Assembly (NCBI GenBank): GCA_910578765.1
Contig: CAJTRW010000026.1
Span: forward strand, 1 to 16,822
Reading direction: 5' to 3'
Source: an uncultured Christensenella sp.
GTDB taxonomy: Bacteria; Bacillota; Clostridia; Christensenellales; Borkfalkiaceae
Length of the DNA: 16,822 bases
Below, one piece after another: positions 12,307-16,822 of this stretch (positions are counted from its first letter, which is position 1; every line of letters starts with the position of its first letter). The translations under genes were made by a program, and so were the position numbers. The notes beneath the pieces are model-generated. The model did not search any database and was not told the DNA's origin. It saw only the letters and a program-made list of their open reading frames with translations.

Positions 12307-14247
12307 TTATTCTAGCTCGAAAGCGCCGGTATACAGGCTGTAATACTTACCTTTCTGCTCTATAAGCGATTTATGGTCGCCGCGCTCGATAATTTCTCCG
12401 TTTTCAAGTACCATAATCGCATGACTGTTGCGGACGGTGGAAAGCCTGTGCGCTATTACGAAAACCGTCCTGCCCTCCATAAGCTTATCCATACCCTGCT
12501 CTATGAGCTTTTCCGTACGGGTATCGATGGAAGAAGTTGCTTCGTCCAGAATGATAACGGGGCAATCCGAAACCATCGCGCGAGCTATGGCGAGAAGCTG
12601 TCTTTGCCCTTGCGAAAGATTGGCTCCGTCGCCCTTTATAACCGTTTTATATCCCTCGGGCAGGTGGGTAATAAAGAAATCCGCATTGGCAAGCTTGGCG
12701 GCGTTTACGCAGTCCTCGTCGGTAGCGTCGAGTCTGCCGTAACGTATATTATCAATTACCGTACCGCTGAAAAGGTGCGTATCCTGCAAAACTACGCCCA
12801 AGGAACGGCGTAAATCGTCCTTTTTAATATCTTTGATATCGATTCCGTCGTAAGTTATTTCCCCCGAGCTAATATCGTAAAAACGGTTTATGAGATTTGT
12901 TATCGTCGTTTTACCGGCGCCGGTCGACCCGACGAAAGCGATTTTTTGCCCGGGTTTGGCATAAAGACTGATATGCTTCAAAATAACTTTTTCATCGGTG
13001 TAACCGAATACGACGTCATTGAAGCGGATATCGCCTTTCAAGGGAATGTATGTGTAAGAGCCGTCGCTTTCCGGACGTTTCCACGCCCATTTGCTTTGAC
13101 CGTTTTCACCGTAAGTCAAAACAACGTTTCCTCCCTTATCTTCGGGGGACGAGTCGACCGTTTCGAAAATCCTTTCCGCGCCGGCAAGCGCCATTACAAT
13201 GGCGTTAAACTGCTGCGAAACCTGCATAAGCGGCATATTGAACTGTCTGGAATACATTAAAAACGAGACAAGCACACCCGCTATGCACGCCACCCTGTTG
13301 ACATTATCCGCCTCTATTACGGAGCACTGAATGGAAAGAAAGCCTTTCTCCCCCACGAACGCCATAAAAAGCACGCCGACCAAAGCCACAAGAACATACT
13401 GCAAATAGCCGAGATTGTTGTTAATAGGTCCCAATACGAATGCGTATGTATTCGCCTTGGCGCCCGCTTCGTTAAGCTCATCGTTAAAAACTTTAAACTG
13501 CTCGCGCGCTTTTGCTTCATGGCAGAAAACCTTTATAACCTTCTGCCCTTCGGTCATTTCTTCGACGTAACCGTTAAGTCTGCCGAGCGATTTTTGATGT
13601 TGCAGATAATACTTTGCGGATTTGCCGCCTATATATTTCGTAGCAAAAATTATGGCGGCAAGTACTACTAAGACGACAAGTAACAGAGTAACGCTGTACA
13701 ATATCATAAACACGAACACCGCTACAATGGTTATTACGGAAGAAATAATCTGCGGAATCGTCTGCGTGAGAAGCTGGCGCATTGTATCGACGTCGTTGGT
13801 ATAAAGACTCATGAGGTCGCCGTGCGTGCGGCTGTCGAAATATTTCAAAGGCAAATTCTGCATTTTCGCAAACATTTCGTCGCGCATCTTTTTCAAAGTT
13901 TTCTGCGCAATGTACATCATCATTAAATTATAGGCGAACGAAGAAACCGAACCTATCAGATAAATACAAGCCATAGCTATTATATTCGAATATACTACGC
14001 CCCACATGTCGGCGTTTTTGCCGTTTTCTATAAGCTCGGTAATTATGTAAGAAATTCTGGAAGCGGCGACTACGTGCGCAACCGACGAGAAAAATACAAA
14101 CACGACAACGAACGTCGTCGCCAGCTTGTTGTTGGAAAATGCGTATGAAAGCAATCGCTTCAACGTCTTTACGGGCGTTTTGGCGCGCTTGCCGTTTTTT
14201 GCCGCAACCTGTTGCGCGGAAACGTTTGAAGATTTTTTACGCTTCAT
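12307..14247 (-). CDS. ABC exporter half-transporter, catalytically intact subunit (BmrD/LmrD-like)
   Basis: A fused membrane and ATPase subunit of 646 residues. The transmembrane domain (about 35-350) has six helices, with a long external loop near 300-318. An insertion before the ATPase domain (about 366-402, rich in Gly/Lys/Trp) is typical of the larger partner of heterodimeric exporters. ATPase motifs: Walker A GSTGAGKT (440-447), Q-loop Gln488, signature LSQGQ (544-548, altered from LSGGQ), Walker B VIILDEA with catalytic Glu569, and switch His600. It overlaps the preceding ABC gene by 11 bp, with GGAGG 9 nt before the ATG. With its partner it likely exports drugs or lipids. Substrate unknown. 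Confidence 0.92.
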   Translation of the reverse strand: MKRKKSSNVSAQQVAAKNGKRAKTPVKTLKRLLSYAFSNNKLATTFVVVFVFFSSVAHVVAASRISYIITELIENGKNADMWGVVYSNIIAMACIYLIGSVSSFAYNLMMMYIAQKTLKKMRDEMFAKMQNLPLKYFDSRTHGDLMSLYTNDVDTMRQLLTQTIPQIISSVITIVAVFVFMILYSVTLLLVVLVVLAAIIFATKYIGGKSAKYYLQHQKSLGRLNGYVEEMTEGQKVIKVFCHEAKAREQFKVFNDELNEAGAKANTYAFVLGPINNNLGYLQYVLVALVGVLFMAFVGEKGFLSIQCSVIEADNVNRVACIAGVLVSFLMYSRQFNMPLMQVSQQFNAIVMALAGAERIFETVDSSPEDKGGNVVLTYGENGQSKWAWKRPESDGSYTYIPLKGDIRFNDVVFGYTDEKVILKHISLYAKPGQKIAFVGSTGAGKTTITNLINRFYDISSGEITYDGIDIKDIKKDDLRRSLGVVLQDTHLFSGTVIDNIRYGRLDATDEDCVNAAKLANADFFITHLPEGYKTVIKGDGANLSQGQRQLLAIARAMVSDCPVIILDEATSSIDTRTEKLIEQGMDKLMEGRTVFVIAHRLSTVRNSHAIMVLENGEIIERGDHKSLIEQKGKYYSLYTGAFELE

Positions 14248-16003
14248 CGGCTTCCCCTCCTTTTATCTGGGATTCGTATACCTCGCGGTATATTCCGTTT
14301 GTCTTTAAAAGCTGCTCGTGCGTGCCTATGCCGCTTATACCGCCCTCGTCCATTACCACGATTTTATCGGCGTCTTCAACCGAAGAAATGCGTTGCGCAA
14401 TAATTATTTTAGTCGTTTCGGGAGCGTATTCCCGCAAAGCGGCGCGGATTTGCGCGTCGGTCTTCGTATCCACTGCCGAAGTAGAGTCGTCGAAAATTAT
14501 TACGTCGGGTTTTTTGAGCATGGCACGCGCAATACACAGGCGCTGTTTCTGCCCGCCGGAAACGTTTACCCCGCCCTGACCCAAATCGTAATCGAATCCT
14601 CCCGGCAAAGCGTCAATAAATTCCTCTGCGCAAGCCTGCCGCGCCGCAGAGCGTAAATCTTCTTCCGTTGCAGTTTCGTCACCCCAGCGTAAATTCTCGG
14701 CTACCGTGCCTGAAAACAGCACGTTTTTCTGCAACACCATGGCAACCTTATTTCGCAAGGTATCCATATTATATTGCTTTACGTCTACGCCGCCGACTTT
14801 GACGGTGCCGACCGTCGCGTCGTAAAGTCTGGGTATAAGGGAAACCAATGAAGTTTTACCCGAGCCCGTAGCGCCGATGATACCCACCGTTTCGCCCGAT
14901 TTTATTTCAAGATTAATGTTGTTTAAGACACTGACGTCAGATTTCTGCGAATAAGCAAAGCTTACGTTTTCGAAAATTACAGAGCCGTCTTTTATTTCGA
15001 AAACGGGATTTTGCGGCTTAGGCAAAGTGGTTCTCTCGTTCAGAACTTCGCAAATTCTATCCATACTGCCTTTGGACAGAGATATGAAATTGAGACACAT
15101 GGCAACCATTATCACGCCGGAAAGAATCTGCGCCGAATACTGTATAAGCGTCTGAATCTGCGACGGGCTTACGTTGCCGGAGATTGCCCCCGTTTCCATA
15201 TTTGCGCCCAAAGCAATAATTAATAGATTTACTATAAACATTACCAAGGTCACGCACGGCATCATGACAGTGAGTATCCTTTCGGCTTTAACGGAATATT
15301 TGTAAACCTCGCCCGTAGCGTTACGCATTTTGGCTATTTCCGTGTTTTCCCTTACATAAGACTTGACGACGCGTATAGCCGTCAGATTTTCCTGCACGAC
15401 CGCGTTTAAGTCGTCGTACTTTCTGAACATTGTTCTGAAATACGGAACAACCTTTATCATACATACGCTTACCACTATACCCAAAGAAACCGCCGCGCAA
15501 CCGAAAATTAACGCCATTACAGGTTCGATAATAACGGTCATAATAATCGACGCTATAAAAAGTATGGGCGCGCGAACGAGCATGCGGATAGCCATTTGAT
15601 ACGCGTTTTGTACGTTTGTCACGTCCGTTGTTATACGCGTAATGAGACTTGCCGTCGAATAATTGTCTATATTCGCAAAAGAAAAAGTTTGAAGATTGTT
15701 GTACATATCTTCCCTTAAATTGTGCGCGAAGCCGCAGGAGGCTTTTGCTGCAAGCCTGCCACCCATTACACCGCATAACAGAGCAAAAACGGCGCATACG
15801 ATCATTAAAACGGCATATATAACTATTTTTTTCGTATCGATGCCGTCAATTTTTCCCTTTGCAAGCTGCTCGAACTCGCCGACGATAAACGTCATAAAGA
15901 ACGGAATAATAATTTCCATTACCGCTTCGCCGACCATAAAAAGCGGACACAAAACAGATTGTTTTTTATATTGTTTTACGCTTTTAAGCAAAGTTTTTAT
16001 CAT
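14237..16003 (-). CDS. ABC exporter half-transporter, degenerate-site subunit (BmrC/LmrC-like)
   Basis: A 588-residue fused membrane and ATPase subunit. Six helices lie in about 15-310. The ATPase domain has Walker A GATGSGKT (377-384), Q-loop Gln425 and a canonical signature VSGGQ (481-485). In Walker B (VIIFDD) the catalytic Glu is replaced by Asp506, and the switch His is replaced by Gln537 (IIAQRIS). Such changes in one subunit, with an altered signature in the other, define the non-hydrolytic site of heterodimeric exporters. AAAGGAG inside the end of the marR gene is its ribosome binding site, and the gap to the marR stop is 2 nt. Transcribed with marR and the second subunit. Confidence 0.92.
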   Translation of the reverse strand: MIKTLLKSVKQYKKQSVLCPLFMVGEAVMEIIIPFFMTFIVGEFEQLAKGKIDGIDTKKIVIYAVLMIVCAVFALLCGVMGGRLAAKASCGFAHNLREDMYNNLQTFSFANIDNYSTASLITRITTDVTNVQNAYQMAIRMLVRAPILFIASIIMTVIIEPVMALIFGCAAVSLGIVVSVCMIKVVPYFRTMFRKYDDLNAVVQENLTAIRVVKSYVRENTEIAKMRNATGEVYKYSVKAERILTVMMPCVTLVMFIVNLLIIALGANMETGAISGNVSPSQIQTLIQYSAQILSGVIMVAMCLNFISLSKGSMDRICEVLNERTTLPKPQNPVFEIKDGSVIFENVSFAYSQKSDVSVLNNINLEIKSGETVGIIGATGSGKTSLVSLIPRLYDATVGTVKVGGVDVKQYNMDTLRNKVAMVLQKNVLFSGTVAENLRWGDETATEEDLRSAARQACAEEFIDALPGGFDYDLGQGGVNVSGGQKQRLCIARAMLKKPDVIIFDDSTSAVDTKTDAQIRAALREYAPETTKIIIAQRISSVEDADKIVVMDEGGISGIGTHEQLLKTNGIYREVYESQIKGGEADEA

Positions 16004-16005
16004 AA

Positions 16006-16452
16006 TTACTTCTCTCCTTTGCGCGTTTCTATTTCTTCGATAACTTTAAGTAAAAGGTTTTTAAAAATTTTTTGTTCTTCCTCGGACAATGCAGACTGAA
16101 TTACCGCGTCGCAATTTTCCATTAACGTTCTGTTTTTATTACAGACGCCGTAGCCCTTTTCAGTAAGAGATACGTATTTCGTCCGCGCGTCGCCGTCTGA
16201 CGTTTCGCGGTTAACAAAACCGCCGTTTTCTAAGGTATTCAAAAGCGTGGAAACAGAGGATGCACGTAAATTAATATAGTTTTCAATATCCCTCTGGCAT
16301 ACCTTTTCTCCCTTTTCGGTATGTATGGCCACGAATACCAAAGTTTGCATTTGCACCGGCGTAATTCCGTAATCTGCAAACAACGCATTATTCTCCCTAC
16401 TCATCTGCCTATGCAGATAACAGACCAGACCGAAAAGTTTCTTGTTTTCCAA
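16006..16452 (-). CDS. MarR-family transcriptional regulator
   Basis: A dimeric winged-helix regulator of about 148 residues. N-terminal helix NKKLFGLVCYLHRQMSREN is followed by GITPVQMQTLVFV, the recognition region RDIENYINLRASSVSTLLNTL, and the wing with DARTKYVSLTEKG, where the Asp and Arg are typical of the family. It precedes two ABC exporter genes and likely represses the operon until a ligand binds. Start choice: no ATG fits. TTG at 16452 has GGGGG 5 nt upstream; an in-frame TTG at 16476 has no ribosome binding site and would add eight residues, but cannot be excluded. Confidence 0.9.
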   Translation of the reverse strand: MENKKLFGLVCYLHRQMSRENNALFADYGITPVQMQTLVFVAIHTEKGEKVCQRDIENYINLRASSVSTLLNTLENGGFVNRETSDGDARTKYVSLTEKGYGVCNKNRTLMENCDAVIQSALSEEEQKIFKNLLLKVIEEIETRKGEK

Positions 16453-16501
16453 AACCGCCCCCGAAATAACTGACAAAATAAAAAAGTTTGAAGTCTAAAT
16501 A

Positions 16502-16530
16502 ATTATATTTATTAAAAATTTTAATGTCAA
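16502..16530 (-). promoter_or_regulatory. Consensus sigma-A promoter of marR-ABC-ABC with candidate operator
   Basis: Minus strand TTGACA (16525-16530), 17 bp, TATAAT (16502-16507): full consensus. The inverted repeat ATTAAAA-T-TTTTAAT (16511-16525) lies within the spacer, and TAAATA/TATTTA flanks the -10. Such a strong promoter suits repression by MarR. The repeats are AT-rich and could be chance. Confidence 0.85.
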
Positions 16531-16597
16531 CAAAATTTTCAACAATAAAAAACTTAATTTATAATGAACGCATTTTTCATTTCTTTGTTATTTTTAC

Positions 16598-16626
16598 TTG
16601 CCAACTGCGGTTAAATATGCTATATT
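16598..16626 (+). promoter_or_regulatory. Sigma-A promoter of tRNA-Glu
   Basis: TTGCCA (16598-16603), 17 bp, TATATT (16621-16626). The tRNA begins 18 nt after the -10 box. It is divergent from the marR promoter. Confidence 0.7.
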
Positions 16627-16643
16627 TATATAGCCTAATTACA

Positions 16644-16718
16644 GGCCCTGTGGTCAAGCGGTTAAGACGGAGCCCTCTCAAGGCTCAATCCCGGGTTCGA
16701 TTCCCGGCAGGGTCACCA
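16644..16718 (+). tRNA. tRNA-Glu, anticodon CUC
   Basis: A 75-nt tRNA with encoded CCA. The acceptor stem GGCCCTG pairs with CAGGGTC (one G-U). The anticodon stem GAGCC/GGCTC encloses the loop CTCTCAA, giving anticodon CUC, which reads GAG. The T-arm is CCGGG-TTCGATT-CCCGG. The D-arm GGTCAAGCGGTTAAGAC is typical of bacterial tRNA-Glu. It stands alone, with its own promoter and terminator. Confidence 0.97.
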
Positions 16719-16722
16719 ATCT

Positions 16723-16773
16723 CAGCCTGATTCGAATATTTCACAAAAATATTCGGTTAGGCTGATTTTTTTT
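16723..16773 (+). terminator. Terminator after tRNA-Glu
   Basis: A long stem, CAGCCT and CGAATATT pairing AATATTCG and AGGCTG with small internal loops, 7-nt apical loop, then ATTTTTTTTG. It begins 4 nt after the CCA end. Confidence 0.93.
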
Positions 16774-16786
16774 GTTTTTATTGGAT

Positions 16787-16815
16787 GCGGCGGCGATTTA
16801 AATAATCGCCGCCGC
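16787..16815. repeat. Perfect 12-bp GC-rich inverted repeat at window edge
   Basis: GCGGCGGCGATT, five bases, and its exact complement AATCGCCGCCGC. On the minus strand it is followed by ATCCAATAAAAAC, not a U-tract. It may be a weak terminator for a gene beyond the right edge, or another structural element. The rest of 16719-16822 holds no gene. Confidence 0.6.
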
Positions 16816-16822
16816 GCGCTCG

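Noticed and set aside
1..16822. CRISPR arrays, insertion sequences, prophage genes
   Set aside because: No spaced direct-repeat array, transposase or phage gene was seen in the window.

Overview
The window looks like a chromosomal segment from an endospore-forming, low-to-medium GC Bacillota, most likely a clostridial lineage. The evidence is an intact pro-sigma-K gene, a MazF/EndoA of the Bacillus type, a manganese (yybP-ykoY) riboswitch, Gram-positive-style Shine-Dalgarno sites and U-tailed terminators. I cannot place it to genus. All 17 protein genes lie on the minus strand. The only plus-strand gene is a tRNA-Glu(CUC) at the right end, so genes are described below from right to left, in the direction of transcription.

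Right end (16.8-12.3 kb): a tRNA-Glu with its own promoter and a strong terminator stands divergent from a marR-ABC-ABC operon. The two ABC half-transporters have complementary defects (one lacks the catalytic Glu and the switch His, the other has an altered signature motif), which marks a heterodimeric drug/lipid exporter with one degenerate ATP site. Directly downstream, with no visible terminator between, is sigK. Its promoter has a sigma-E-like -10 element and two near-identical boxes spaced 20 bp apart that resemble SpoIIID sites.

Middle (11.4-6.6 kb): tyrS-yigZ form one operon. recX-birA-nnr form a second, overlapping operon that starts from a promoter so close to the recX ATG that the mRNA should be almost leaderless. 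The last two codons and stop of nnr overlap the -35 box of the next promoter, which drives a yybP-ykoY Mn2+ riboswitch with a terminator/antiterminator. The riboswitch leads into a CaCA-family cation exchanger, which predicts that the exchanger handles Mn2+.

Left (5.3-0.6 kb): a MazF-type RNase gene stands alone with no antitoxin gene beside it, under a promoter covered by a perfect palindrome. lspA-rluD follow, again apparently from a leaderless promoter; then a small three-helix membrane protein of unknown function; then der-plsY (ribosome-assembly GTPase and acyl-phosphate:glycerol-3-phosphate acyltransferase).

Left end (1-0.6 kb): an AT-rich open frame of unknown function runs off the window edge. 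It has a good promoter and ribosome binding site, and lies beyond the der-plsY terminator and a perfect inverted repeat. Most of the window is housekeeping DNA. The points worth attention are the Mn riboswitch-exchanger pair, the orphan MazF, the sigK control region, the two leaderless promoters and the unknown left-end gene.
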